From assembly GCA_946479505.1 (NCBI GenBank), contig CAMLGC010000002.1, positions 1 to 64,000 of the forward strand: DNA of 64,000 nucleotides, in the 5' to 3' direction. This document shows positions 53,860-63,571 of this stretch, piece after piece. The DNA comes from an uncultured Sphingomonadaceae bacterium (GTDB lineage Bacteria > Pseudomonadota > Alphaproteobacteria > Sphingomonadales > Sphingomonadaceae). The first letter of the stretch is position 1. Each line of letters opens with the position of its first letter. Under the pieces are notes generated by a model, which was given only the letters and a program-made list of their open reading frames with translations, did not search any database and was not told the DNA's origin. A program made the translations under genes and the position numbers.

Positions 53860-54281
53860 CAGCGGAATACCCAGACGCGATTGAGAAAGAAGGTGACGAG
53901 CGGCGTCACGCAGAGCACCGGCACCAGCGGCCACCACCAGGCGCCGGCGAGCATCGCATCGTCGGTCAGGAGCCATACCCAGAAGGCATTGATCGCGTAG
54001 CTCACCAGCGAGACGAGGAAAAAGCGCCAGCTCGTCCGCGTTGCCGCCGCGCCGTGCCCGCGAAAGCTCCAGTTGCTATGCAGCAGATAGCCCGAGGCGA
54101 CCGCAACCAGATAGCCGCAGATATTGGCGACCTGCTCGGAGGTGATCCCGAACCCGGCCAGCGGCGAATAGACGAGCGTATAGAGAAAGGTCGCGATCCC
54201 GCCCGAAATGCCGAAGCGGACGAGCTGGCCGAGCACGCCGCTCGTCCGCCAGTGCTCGACCTGTCTCAGGAGTGTCGCCAC
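53859..54281 (-). CDS. gtrA: GtrA-like membrane protein
   Basis: A 140-aa protein with four hydrophobic helices and the GtrA family pattern: QLVRFGISGGIATFLYTLVY at the start, ICGYLVAVASGYLLHSNWSF in the middle, then FFLVSLVSYAINAFWVWLL and VTFFLNRVWVFR at the end. GtrA is thought to flip undecaprenyl-phosphate-linked sugars across the inner membrane. The GTG start at 54281 has AAGG nearby. It is coupled by a one-base overlap to the methyltransferase and is divergent from the GT-C protein. Confidence 0.92.
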   Translation of the reverse strand: MATLLRQVEHWRTSGVLGQLVRFGISGGIATFLYTLVYSPLAGFGITSEQVANICGYLVAVASGYLLHSNWSFRGHGAAATRTSWRFFLVSLVSYAINAFWVWLLTDDAMLAGAWWWPLVPVLCVTPLVTFFLNRVWVFR

Positions 54282-54342
54282 GTTCGCCTTGCCCTTTGCC
54301 CGACCGCCGCCCTAATGCGGCGGCGAGCGCGAGGGAAGCATT

Positions 54343-56130
54343 TTGACCGACACGGAAAGCCGCGGCTTGAGGCCGCTCGACGAGCTCGACCGGCATTGGC
54401 TGCGGCTCACGCTGATCGCGTGGGCGGGCATTGCGATCTGGTACGTCATCCAGCGCTGGGGCGCGATCCACTGGCTCTCGCTCGGCGACACCGACGACAA
54501 TATGCGGCTGATGCAGGTGCGTGGGTTGCTTGGCGGTCAGGGCTGGTACGATCTGACGCAGTATCGGCTGAACCCGCCCGTTGGCTTCGACATCCATTGG
54601 TCGCGGCTCGTCGACCTGCCGATCGCGGGGCTAATCCTGCTCTTGAAGCCGTTCGTCGGCACCGCCGAGGCCGAGCGGCTGGCGTGCGGGATTGCGCCTC
54701 TCCTGCCGCTCAGCCTAGCGATGGGGGGGCTCGCCTTCACGGCGCGGCGGCTCGTTCACCGACTGAGCTGGCCGCTGGCGTTGCTCTTCCTGCTGTTCTG
54801 CGGCGTGACGATTCCGATGTTCATGCCGATGCGGATCGACCATCACGGCTGGCAGCTCGCCTTGTTGAGCCTGACGGTCGCAGGGCTCGCCGACGCGCGG
54901 CGCCGGCGCGGCGGGCTGCTGGTAGGGATTGCGAGCGCGGCATCGCTGACGATCGGGCTCGAAATGCTGCCCTATTGCGCGATGGCGGGGGCAATCCTGG
55001 CGCTGCGCTGGATCTGGGACCGTGACGAAGCGCCGCGCCTCGCCGCCTATGCGGTGTCGCTGGGCGGAGGGAGCGCGGCGGGATTCGCCGCATTTGCGTC
55101 GAACGCCAACCAGGTCCTGCGCTGCGACGCGCTGACGCCGGTGTGGCTGAGCGTCATGATCGCCGCGGGCGGACTGCTGCTGGTGCTCGCGCTCGCGAAC
55201 CCGCGCGCGCGCTGGGTGCGGCTCGTGCTCGCGCTCGTCTGCGGCGGGGCCATCGCGATCGGATTCGCGCTCGTCTTCCCGCAATGCCTCGGCCGCCCCG
55301 AGCAGGTCTCGCCCGAGCTCGCGCGGACATGGCTCGATCATGTTCGCGAGGCCAAGCCGATCTACGAGCATCCCTTCCGCGTCGCCTTTCCGATCGCGGT
55401 GCTGCCCGTGATCGGCGTGATCGGCGGGATCATCGCGACGGCGCGGGCCCGCGGTACCGACGCGTTCGTCGGCTGGGTCGCGGTGACGCTGTTCGGGGCG
55501 TTCGCCTGCGCGATGCTGCTGTGGCAGGTCCGCGCCGGGCCGGCCGCGCAGCTTCTCGCGGTTCCGGGCGTCACCGCGCTCGCCTGGATCGCCTTCCCCT
55601 GGTTGCGTCGACAGCGCTCGGTGCTGGTGCGCGTGCTGGGCCCCGTCGTGGGGTTCGTCCTCATCTCCGGCTTTTTCGCGAGCCTGATGGTGAGCTATCT
55701 TCCGATCGATCGGCCGGGTCCGCGCATGAAGCTCATCAATCACGCGAGCCGCGTTTGCCCGACCATCCCCGCGATGAAGCCGCTGAACAAGCTGAAGCCG
55801 CAGACCGTGTTCACCTTCGTCGATCTCGGCCCGCGGCTGATCACGATCACGCACCACAATGCGGTCGCCGGCCCCTATCATCGCAACGGCGAGGCGATCC
55901 TCGACGTCCAGCACGCCTTCGGCGGCAGCCCCGAGCAGTTTCGCCGGATCGCGAAGAAGCATGGCGCGACGTTGCTGCTGGTCTGTCCAAACATGCCCGA
56001 ATCGACCGTCTATCGCGCGCGCTCGCCCGGCGGCTTCTACGACCAGCTCGCGCATAACAAGACGTTCGACTGGCTCGATCCGGTGCCGCTGCCCAAGGGG
56101 TCGCCGCTCCGGGCGTGGCGGATCGAGTAG
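54343..56130 (+). CDS. STT3-like GT-C membrane glycosyltransferase (inferred)
   Basis: A 595-aa polytopic protein: about eleven to thirteen hydrophobic helices, then a ~150-residue soluble C-terminal part expected in the periplasm. The first external loop contains LGDTDDNMRLMQV (Asp49, Asp51, Asp52) and a later loop MRIDHHGWQ (Asp166-His-His), arrangements like the catalytic acidic and DHH motifs of STT3/AglB-type oligosaccharyltransferases and other GT-C enzymes. It would transfer a polyprenyl-linked sugar to a protein, O-antigen or lipid. TTG 54343 has AGGGA about 7 bases upstream. Identification as GT-C is inference from motifs, topology and its gtrA/gtrB neighbours. Confidence 0.65.
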   Translation: MTDTESRGLRPLDELDRHWLRLTLIAWAGIAIWYVIQRWGAIHWLSLGDTDDNMRLMQVRGLLGGQGWYDLTQYRLNPPVGFDIHWSRLVDLPIAGLILLLKPFVGTAEAERLACGIAPLLPLSLAMGGLAFTARRLVHRLSWPLALLFLLFCGVTIPMFMPMRIDHHGWQLALLSLTVAGLADARRRRGGLLVGIASAASLTIGLEMLPYCAMAGAILALRWIWDRDEAPRLAAYAVSLGGGSAAGFAAFASNANQVLRCDALTPVWLSVMIAAGGLLLVLALANPRARWVRLVLALVCGGAIAIGFALVFPQCLGRPEQVSPELARTWLDHVREAKPIYEHPFRVAFPIAVLPVIGVIGGIIATARARGTDAFVGWVAVTLFGAFACAMLLWQVRAGPAAQLLAVPGVTALAWIAFPWLRRQRSVLVRVLGPVVGFVLISGFFASLMVSYLPIDRPGPRMKLINHASRVCPTIPAMKPLNKLKPQTVFTFVDLGPRLITITHHNAVAGPYHRNGEAILDVQHAFGGSPEQFRRIAKKHGATLLLVCPNMPESTVYRARSPGGFYDQLAHNKTFDWLDPVPLPKGSPLRAWRIE

Positions 56131-56149
56131 GCGTTCTTTGTTGAGAGCG

Positions 56150-56224
56150 GCGCCGGCCCACTCCCCCACCCGACCTCCAACGGCAGTATTCTATGGGAGG
56201 TCGGGTGGGGGAGTGGGCCGGCGC
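56150..56224. repeat. Perfect 29-bp inverted repeat between converging genes
   Basis: Arms 56150-56178 and 56196-56224 are exact reverse complements (29 of 29) around a 17-base loop; the arms contain CCCACTCCCCCACCCGACC. This is the strongest hairpin of the window, without a T-run, placed between the converging GT-C and PLP-enzyme stops. It looks like a REP-type element acting as a bidirectional terminator or mRNA-end stabiliser. Confidence 0.85.
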
Positions 56225-56247
56225 CGGTTCAGCGAAGTTGCAAAGAC

Positions 56248-57567
56248 TCACACTTTCTTCAGCGCCGTATCGAAATCGGCGATCAGATCGTCGGCATCCT
56301 CGACGCCGATCGAGATGCGCACGAGGTTGTCAGTGATGCCGAGCGCCTTCTTGCGGCTGTCCGCGACCGAGATGTGCGTCATCGCCGCGGGATGGCTCGC
56401 GAGCGTCTCGGTGCCGCCGAGGCTGACCGCGAGCTTGGCGATCTTGAGCGCGTCGAGGAACGCGAAGCTCTCCTTCTCGCCGCCCTTGATGTAGAGCGAG
56501 AAGGTCGAGCCAGCGCCGGTGCAGTGGCGGCGGTAGATGTCGGCCTGCGCATCGTCCTTCAAGAAGCCGAGATAGCCAACCTTCTCGATCTTCTTGTGAT
56601 TGCGCAGGAATTCGCAGACCTTCGCGGCATTCTCGCCCGCGCGGGTCATGCGGAGCTCGAGCGTCTCGAGGCTGCGCAAGAGCATCCAGGCGGTGTTGGG
56701 ATCGGTGATCGTGCCGATCGTGTTGCGCATCGCGCGGATCACGTCGATATGCTTCTTGGTGCCGAGCACCCCGCCCGCGACCAGATCGCTATGTCCGCCC
56801 GCATATTTGGTGAGGCTATAGACGACGATGTCGGCGCCGTGCTGGAGCGGCTTCTGCCAGAGCGGCCCCAGGAAGGTGTTGTCGATCGCGATCGGCGGCG
56901 CGTCTTCGCTGTCGCCCCAGATCGCGTCGCGGCTAGCGCGCACCGCCTCGACATCGACCAGCGCGTTGGTCGGGTTGGCCGGGCTTTCGAGGTAGATGAG
57001 CGCGACCCGGCCCGAATTGGCCTTGGCGAGGACCTGGTCGATCTCCTCGCGGCTGGCGCCGGCGGGAAAATCGAGGAAGTGGACGCCGAACTTGCCGAGC
57101 ACGCGCGCGATCAGCGTCTCGGTCGCGGCGTACAAGGGCCCCGAATGGACGATCGTGTCGCCGGGCTTGACCATCGCGAGGAAGAGCGTCGCGATCGCGG
57201 ACATGCCGGAGGAGAAGGTGAGCGCGTCCTCGGCGTCCTCCCAGACGCCGAGGCGATCTTCGAGGATCTCCTGGTTGGGGCCGTTGAAGCGCGAATAGAC
57301 GAGGCCCTCGGCCCCGCCCGGGCGCTTCCCGGTGATTCCTTCGAAGTGGCGCTTGCCCGCCGCGGCATTGGGGAAGACGAAGGTCGAGGTCGCGAAGATC
57401 GGCGGCTTCAGCGAGCCTTCCGACAGCATCGGATCGAAGCCGTGGCCCATCATCAGCGTCGACGGCTTGAGCTTACGCCCGGCGATCTCGTCGACCTCGG
57501 GCTTGGGGTTGCGCCGGGGCGTCGTGCCGGTGAGCACGGCTTCGTTCTCGTCGGTGATGTCGGTCAT
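56248..57567 (-). CDS. Cys/Met-metabolism PLP enzyme (cystathionine gamma-synthase family)
   Basis: A 439-aa PLP enzyme of the trans-sulfuration family. KPPIFATSTFVFPNA, VYSRFNGPNQEILEDRLGV, FSSGMSAIATLFLA, IYLESPANPTNALVDV, the PLP lysine Lys254 in VYSLTKYAGGHSDLVAGG, and SLGGTETLASHPAAMTH near the end fit methionine gamma-lyase, cystathionine gamma-synthase or O-succinylhomoserine sulfhydrylase. The N-terminus is about 30 residues longer than average. Sequence alone does not settle which. AGGGAAGG precedes ATG 57567. I looked for a SAM-II riboswitch in the 78 bases upstream and found none. Confidence 0.88.
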   Translation of the reverse strand: MTDITDENEAVLTGTTPRRNPKPEVDEIAGRKLKPSTLMMGHGFDPMLSEGSLKPPIFATSTFVFPNAAAGKRHFEGITGKRPGGAEGLVYSRFNGPNQEILEDRLGVWEDAEDALTFSSGMSAIATLFLAMVKPGDTIVHSGPLYAATETLIARVLGKFGVHFLDFPAGASREEIDQVLAKANSGRVALIYLESPANPTNALVDVEAVRASRDAIWGDSEDAPPIAIDNTFLGPLWQKPLQHGADIVVYSLTKYAGGHSDLVAGGVLGTKKHIDVIRAMRNTIGTITDPNTAWMLLRSLETLELRMTRAGENAAKVCEFLRNHKKIEKVGYLGFLKDDAQADIYRRHCTGAGSTFSLYIKGGEKESFAFLDALKIAKLAVSLGGTETLASHPAAMTHISVADSRKKALGITDNLVRISIGVEDADDLIADFDTALKKV

Positions 57568-57645
57568 GTGCCTTCCCTCGAACCCTCTCGCCTCGTCAGA
57601 TGAGGTGGTATCTAACGATACTATTCGCCGGGCGATAGCGTTCCG

Positions 57646-58407
57646 TCAGGAAAGGCCGATCAGCGATATCTGGCGGCCGTAGCTCGGCTCGTCCCGGTGC
57701 GTCGCGCGGCGATAGCTGTAGAAACGCGCCGGTTGCGCATAGGTGTCCTCACCCAACGCCTCGACGCAGCCGATACCGGCGGCGGCGAGGCGGTGCGCGA
57801 CATAGGCTTCGAGATCGAACTGGAGGTGGCCTGTGCGGCCCGACGCAAAGAAGCGTTCGCTGACGGGATCATCGGCCTCAAAACGGCTCGCGAAGGCGGC
57901 ATCGACCTCGTAGCTCGCACGCGCGATGCACGGGCCGATCGCGGCGGCGATGCGGGTGCGGTCGGCGCCGAGCCGCTCCATCGCCGCGATCGTCGCATCG
58001 GTAACGCCGCCGAGCGCGCCCTTCCACCCGGCATGTGCCGCGCCGACGACGCCGGCGCGCACGTCGGCGAAGAGCACCGGCGCACAATCGGCGGTGAGGA
58101 TGCCGAGCGCGAGGCCGGGGCGATCGGTGACGAGCGCGTCGGCGTGCGGCCGCGCGTCGCGCTGGAACGATTCGGTGACGATCACCGCGTCGGCCGAATG
58201 GACTTGATAGCCAGTGACGAGCCGCGCGCCTGGCAAGACCGCCTCGATCGCGATCACGCGGTTCGCCGCGACCGTCTCCGCATCGTCGTCCGAGCCGGTG
58301 CCGACATTGAGCCCGGAATAGGCGCCAGTCGAGACGCCGCCCTTGCGGCCGAGAAAGCCGTGCGGCGCATCACCAAGCGCGCTCGCGCGAAGCACCTCGA
58401 CGCTCAC
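57646..58407 (-). CDS. pgeF: Peptidoglycan editing factor PgeF
   Basis: A 253-aa enzyme of the former multi-copper polyphenol oxidoreductase (YfiH) family; PgeF removes L-Ser wrongly incorporated in place of L-Ala in the muropeptide. Family motifs with the metal-binding His/Cys: GFLGRKGGVSTG, TGYQVHSADAVIV, LTADCAPVLFAD, HAGWKGALGGV and IGPCIARASYEV. GTG 58407 overlaps the GNAT stop by four bases (GTGA), so the start is set by coupling. It is the last gene of the lgt-midA-GNAT-pgeF operon. Confidence 0.95.
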   Translation of the reverse strand: MSVEVLRASALGDAPHGFLGRKGGVSTGAYSGLNVGTGSDDDAETVAANRVIAIEAVLPGARLVTGYQVHSADAVIVTESFQRDARPHADALVTDRPGLALGILTADCAPVLFADVRAGVVGAAHAGWKGALGGVTDATIAAMERLGADRTRIAAAIGPCIARASYEVDAAFASRFEADDPVSERFFASGRTGHLQFDLEAYVAHRLAAAGIGCVEALGEDTYAQPARFYSYRRATHRDEPSYGRQISLIGLS

Positions 58408-58913
58408 AGCACGAGCCGCATCAGCCGATCCTCGTCGGGATGCTCGCCGACCATGAAGGTGTAGCCGCCGATCTCCTCGAAGCCGTAGCGTTCGTAAAAG
58501 CGCCGCGCGCGCGCGTTGTCGACATAGACCGAAAGAATCATCTCGCTCCGGCCCTGCGCGCGGGCGTGCTTGAGCGCCCAGTCCATCAGCACCGGGCCGA
58601 CGCCCTCCCCCTGCCAGCCGCCGAGCACGTAGAGCTGGTGGAGCTCGATCGCGTCGGGCGGCCAGTCGCCCGGAAAGGCGACGGGGCCGAGTTTGACGAA
58701 GCCGATGATCGACTCGTTCTCGGTCGCGAGACGGATCGCGAAATCGGGGTGGCCGATCTGCGACGGGAGCCCTTCGTCGCCGAACGCCTCCTTCAGGAAA
58801 GCGGCGAGATCGGAGGCGCGGTAGAGCGTGCCGAAGGTCTCGGTGAAGGAGCGCGCCGCCATCGCGGCAAGCGCGAGACCATCGGTCCGCACGGCGTCGC
58901 GATAAGCGATCAT
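58404..58913 (-). CDS. GNAT family N-acetyltransferase
   Basis: A 169-aa GNAT acetyltransferase: FTETFGTLYRASDLAAFL, ELHQLYVLGGWQGEGVGPVL (acetyl-CoA-binding motif A) and VYVDNARARRFYERYGFEE (motif B) are clear. The substrate is unknown; members can acetylate small molecules or protein N-termini. It overlaps both neighbours by four bases (ATGA with midA, GTGA with pgeF), so it is embedded in a tightly coupled operon. Confidence 0.92.
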   Translation of the reverse strand: MIAYRDAVRTDGLALAAMAARSFTETFGTLYRASDLAAFLKEAFGDEGLPSQIGHPDFAIRLATENESIIGFVKLGPVAFPGDWPPDAIELHQLYVLGGWQGEGVGPVLMDWALKHARAQGRSEMILSVYVDNARARRFYERYGFEEIGGYTFMVGEHPDEDRLMRLVL

Positions 58914-59959
58914 GCGAACCCCGCGGGCGCGGGCCAGTTGGGGGCGGCGACGCCGAGCACCTTGAACAGCGCGCCCATCGCGTCGGGCGCGACCAGCCGG
59001 TCATGATCGGCGTGGACCGACGCCGCGCGATCGGGCGCGGACGCGGCGAGCCGCGAGGCGCGCGCGCCGATGCCGAGTGCGGTCAGGAACTGCCCTTGGT
59101 CGACCGGGCCGAAGACCTGCGCGCCGGCTTGCGTCGCTGCCGCGGCGAGCGTGCCGAAATCGACATGCGCGGTGAGGTCGTGCTCGCCCGGGGCCTCGAA
59201 CGGGTTGGCACGTTCATGTCCGCGCACTGCCTGGAGGGTGTCGCCGATCGCGGGGCCGGCATAGCCGTAATCGATCACCAGTGCGCCGCCGCCTTGGCTC
59301 GCGAGCCGCGCCGCAAGATCGCGCATCACCGCGATGGCGGCGAACGAAGTTTCGAGCACCGAACCGGGAACGGCGTCGCGAAGATGTTCGGGGATCACCT
59401 CGTCCGGGACCGGTGGGCCGGCGATGGGGAGGAACAGCGTGTCCTGGCACGCGACCAGGCGCTCGTGCCACCGCTCGCCGGCGCGGACGAGCTGGCGGAT
59501 TGGAAGCGCGTCGAAGAATTCGTTGGCGACGACGAGCAGCGCGACGTCCTCGGGCAGCGTCGAGAGGTCGGCGTGCCACGTCGCGTGCGCCAGCCGCTCC
59601 TTCTGCGCCTTGCGCAGCACGGGGCTGGTCTCGACGAGATGCACCGGCGGCGCGAGTGCGGCCTTGGCCATCGCCCGCAGCGCATCGACCGCGAGCGTGC
59701 CGCGCCCCGGGCCCAGCTCGACATAGGCAACATCGGGCCGGCCGGTGCGATCCCACCAGTCAGCGAGCGCGAGGCCGACGAGCTCGCCGAACATCTGGCT
59801 GATCTCGGGTGCCGTCACGAAATCGCCGCCCGCGCCGAACGGGTCGCGCGTCGCGTAATAATGCGCATTGGCGGCGGCCATGAATTGGCTGAGCGGCATC
59901 GGCCCCGCTAGCGTGATCGTGCGTGCGAGGCGATCGGGGAGGCTGCCGTCCGACGACAT
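58910..59959 (-). CDS. MidA/NDUFAF7-like SAM-dependent methyltransferase
   Basis: A 349-aa protein of the DUF185 family. Mitochondrial NDUFAF7/MidA methylates an arginine of complex I subunit NDUFS2. MPLSQFMAAANAHYYATRD, FVTAPEISQMFGELVGL, the SAM loop VELGPGRGTLAVDAL, VVANEFFDALPIRQLV and LTAHVDFGTLAAAA match the family. ATG 59959 is used; a GTG two codons upstream is possible, and the longer frame lies in the repeat. It overlaps the GNAT gene and follows lgt, an arrangement common in alphaproteobacteria. The substrate here may be complex I, by homology. Confidence 0.9.
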   Translation of the reverse strand: MSSDGSLPDRLARTITLAGPMPLSQFMAAANAHYYATRDPFGAGGDFVTAPEISQMFGELVGLALADWWDRTGRPDVAYVELGPGRGTLAVDALRAMAKAALAPPVHLVETSPVLRKAQKERLAHATWHADLSTLPEDVALLVVANEFFDALPIRQLVRAGERWHERLVACQDTLFLPIAGPPVPDEVIPEHLRDAVPGSVLETSFAAIAVMRDLAARLASQGGGALVIDYGYAGPAIGDTLQAVRGHERANPFEAPGEHDLTAHVDFGTLAAAATQAGAQVFGPVDQGQFLTALGIGARASRLAASAPDRAASVHADHDRLVAPDAMGALFKVLGVAAPNWPAPAGFA

Positions 59960-59965
59960 AGTCAC

Positions 59966-60045
59966 TGTTCCCCCGCGAAGGCGGGGGTCCAGAGTTGCAC
60001 GCGTGACGCCCAGTTCTCCTGGACCCCCGCTTTCGCGGGGGAACA
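59966..60045. repeat. Imperfect inverted repeat (REP-like)
   Basis: Arms 59966-59992 and 60019-60045 (27 bases each) pair almost perfectly. Each arm itself contains a small palindrome (CCCCCGCGAAGGCGGGGG and CCCCCGCTTTCGCGGGGG). It lies between the lgt stop and the midA start on the same strand. Confidence 0.8.
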
Positions 60046-60053
60046 ATCTTGTC

Positions 60054-60935
60054 TCACGCGACGCTCTCGCTCCCGGCGATCGGCTCGACGCGACGCCGCC
60101 GCCCTGCGCTCGTCACGATCAGATAGATCCCGCCCAGGATCATCGGAATGCACAGGATCTGGCCCATGTGGATCGTGGTTGCGAGGAAGGTGCCGGAGAA
60201 CTGCTCGTCGGGCTCACGGAAGAACTCGATGAAGAAGCGCACGCAGCCGTAGCCGACGAGGAAGATGCCGGTGAGCTTGCCCGGATCGGTGCGCGCCTTG
60301 GTCTTCCAGAAGAACCACCACAGCAGCAGGAACAGCCCGATTCCTTCGAGCCCCGCCTCGTAGAGCTGGCTCGGGTGGCGCGCGATGTCGTCTCCGGTGC
60401 GCGGGAAGATGATCGCCCAGGGCAGGTCCGAAGGCTTGCCCCACAATTCGCCGTTGATGAAATTGGCGATGCGGCCGAAGAACAGCCCGAACGGCACGCA
60501 GCACGCCACGTAATCATGGATGCGCAGCCAATCGAGGCCCTTGCGTTTCGCCAGCAGGATCATCGCAAGGCTGGTGCCGATCACCCCGCCGTGGAACGAC
60601 ATTCCGCCGTCCCACAATTTGAGCATCTGCAAGGGATCGAGCAGCATCTGCGGCGCGTAGAAGAGGACGTAGCCGATCCGCCCGCCAAGGATCACGCCGA
60701 TGGTGACATAGAAGACGAGATCGTCGGCATGTCGCTTCGCCATCGGCGCGCCGGGCTGTTCGAGCAGCTTGAGCAGATACCACCAGCCGATGAGGATGCC
60801 CGCGATATAGGCGAGCGAATACCAGCGCAGGATCGCATGCCCCTGGATCGAGAGCAGCACCGGATCGAGCCCGAGATCGGTCCAGCGGATATGCTGCGTG
60901 GTGGCGGCGGCTTGAGCGAGAATTGACAGGATCAA
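60054..60935 (-). CDS. lgt: Prolipoprotein diacylglyceryl transferase
   Basis: Transfers diacylglycerol from phosphatidylglycerol to the lipobox cysteine of prolipoproteins; about 293 aa, seven membrane helices. Signatures: [40 protein letters not shown], the Lgt motif [32 protein letters not shown] and [14 protein letters not shown] 60935 ([10 protein letters not shown]) is chosen because relatives begin there; GGGGA lies 8 bases upstream. ATG 60965 is an alternative with no ribosome site. Divergent from the acyl-CoA synthetase gene. Lipoproteins predicted in this window (serine hydrolase, DUF1176) are its likely substrates. Confidence 0.95.
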   Translation of the reverse strand: MILSILAQAAATTQHIRWTDLGLDPVLLSIQGHAILRWYSLAYIAGILIGWWYLLKLLEQPGAPMAKRHADDLVFYVTIGVILGGRIGYVLFYAPQMLLDPLQMLKLWDGGMSFHGGVIGTSLAMILLAKRKGLDWLRIHDYVACCVPFGLFFGRIANFINGELWGKPSDLPWAIIFPRTGDDIARHPSQLYEAGLEGIGLFLLLWWFFWKTKARTDPGKLTGIFLVGYGCVRFFIEFFREPDEQFSGTFLATTIHMGQILCIPMILGGIYLIVTSAGRRRRVEPIAGSESVA

Positions 60936-60998
60936 AGGCTTTTCCCCGTGGAGGCATGCCCTCATAATGAGCGCAGGCGACAAGACCAAGAGGAGAGC

Positions 60999-62690
<1,692 letters not shown>

Positions 62691-62734
62691 CCGGATTAGA
62701 ACATCCGTTCACATCGTTTGGGGAATCCGCCGCC

Positions 62735-63571
62735 ATGAATCGCCTCCGTTCGCTTCTGTTCGTCCCCGGCGACCGGCCCGATCGGATGGAAAAGGCGCGG
62801 GGCTCGGGCGCGGACGCGCTGATTCTCGATCTCGAGGATGCGGTGGCGATCGAGGCGAAGCCGCGCGCGCGCGAGGCGGTGGCGTCGTTCCTCGCGAATT
62901 CCCGCGACCTGCTGCTGTTCGTGCGGGTCAATCCGCTGGGGAGCGACCTTTTCGAGGACGACCTCGCGGCGGTGCTTGGCGCCGTTCCCGACGGAATCGT
63001 TCTCCCCAAGGCCGACGGTGCCGATTCACTGCGCGCGCTGGACGCGCGCCTGTCGGGCGCGACGCGCATCCTGCCGATCGTCACAGAGACGCCGGCGTCG
63101 ATCTTCGCGACGGGCACCTATGGCGGCGTCACGCGCCGCCTGGCAGGCCTGACCTGGGGTGCGGAAGACCTGCCGGCGGCGATCGGCGCCACGACCTCGC
63201 GCGAGGCCGACGGGCGCTATACGCCCCCTTACGAGCTCGCACGGTCGCTCACGCTGTTCGGCGCGCATGCCGCGGGGGTGGCAGCGATCGAGACCGTCTA
63301 TCCCGACTTCCACGACCTCGACGGGCTCGCCGCCTATGCCGCGCGCGGGCGGCGCGACGGCTTTTCGGGCATGATGGCGATTCACCCCGCGCAGGTGCCC
63401 GTCATCAACGCCGCCTTCACGCCGAGCGAGGACGAGATCGCCCGCGCGCGCCGCGTGGTCGATCTGTTCGCCGCCAATCCCGGCGCGGGAACGCTCGCAC
63501 TCGACGGTACGATGCTCGACGCGCCGCACCTGAAGGCGGCCGAGCGGCTGCTCGTCTCAGCCGGCCTGTGA
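62735..63571 (+). CDS. HpcH/HpaI (CitE-like) CoA-ester lyase
   Basis: A 278-aa TIM-barrel lyase of the CitE type: LRSLLFVPGDRPDRMEKA, ALILDLEDAVAIEAK, FVRVNPLGSDLF, GIVLPKADG, IVTETPASIFATG and LTWGAEDLPAAIG. Metal-binding Glu/Asp residues fit. Relatives cleave malyl-, citramalyl- or 3-hydroxyacyl-CoA esters to release acetyl-CoA; stand-alone bacterial forms are often beta-methylmalyl/malyl-CoA lyases. The exact substrate is unknown. It lies 44 bases after the acyl-CoA synthetase and probably shares its operon. Its end overlaps the PAP2 gene by 15 bases. Confidence 0.9.
   Translation: MNRLRSLLFVPGDRPDRMEKARGSGADALILDLEDAVAIEAKPRAREAVASFLANSRDLLLFVRVNPLGSDLFEDDLAAVLGAVPDGIVLPKADGADSLRALDARLSGATRILPIVTETPASIFATGTYGGVTRRLAGLTWGAEDLPAAIGATTSREADGRYTPPYELARSLTLFGAHAAGVAAIETVYPDFHDLDGLAAYAARGRRDGFSGMMAIHPAQVPVINAAFTPSEDEIARARRVVDLFAANPGAGTLALDGTMLDAPHLKAAERLLVSAGL

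Noticed and set aside
57568..57645. SAM-II riboswitch upstream of the Cys/Met PLP enzyme
   Set aside because: Only 78 bases are available and no conserved SAM-II pseudoknot sequence is visible.
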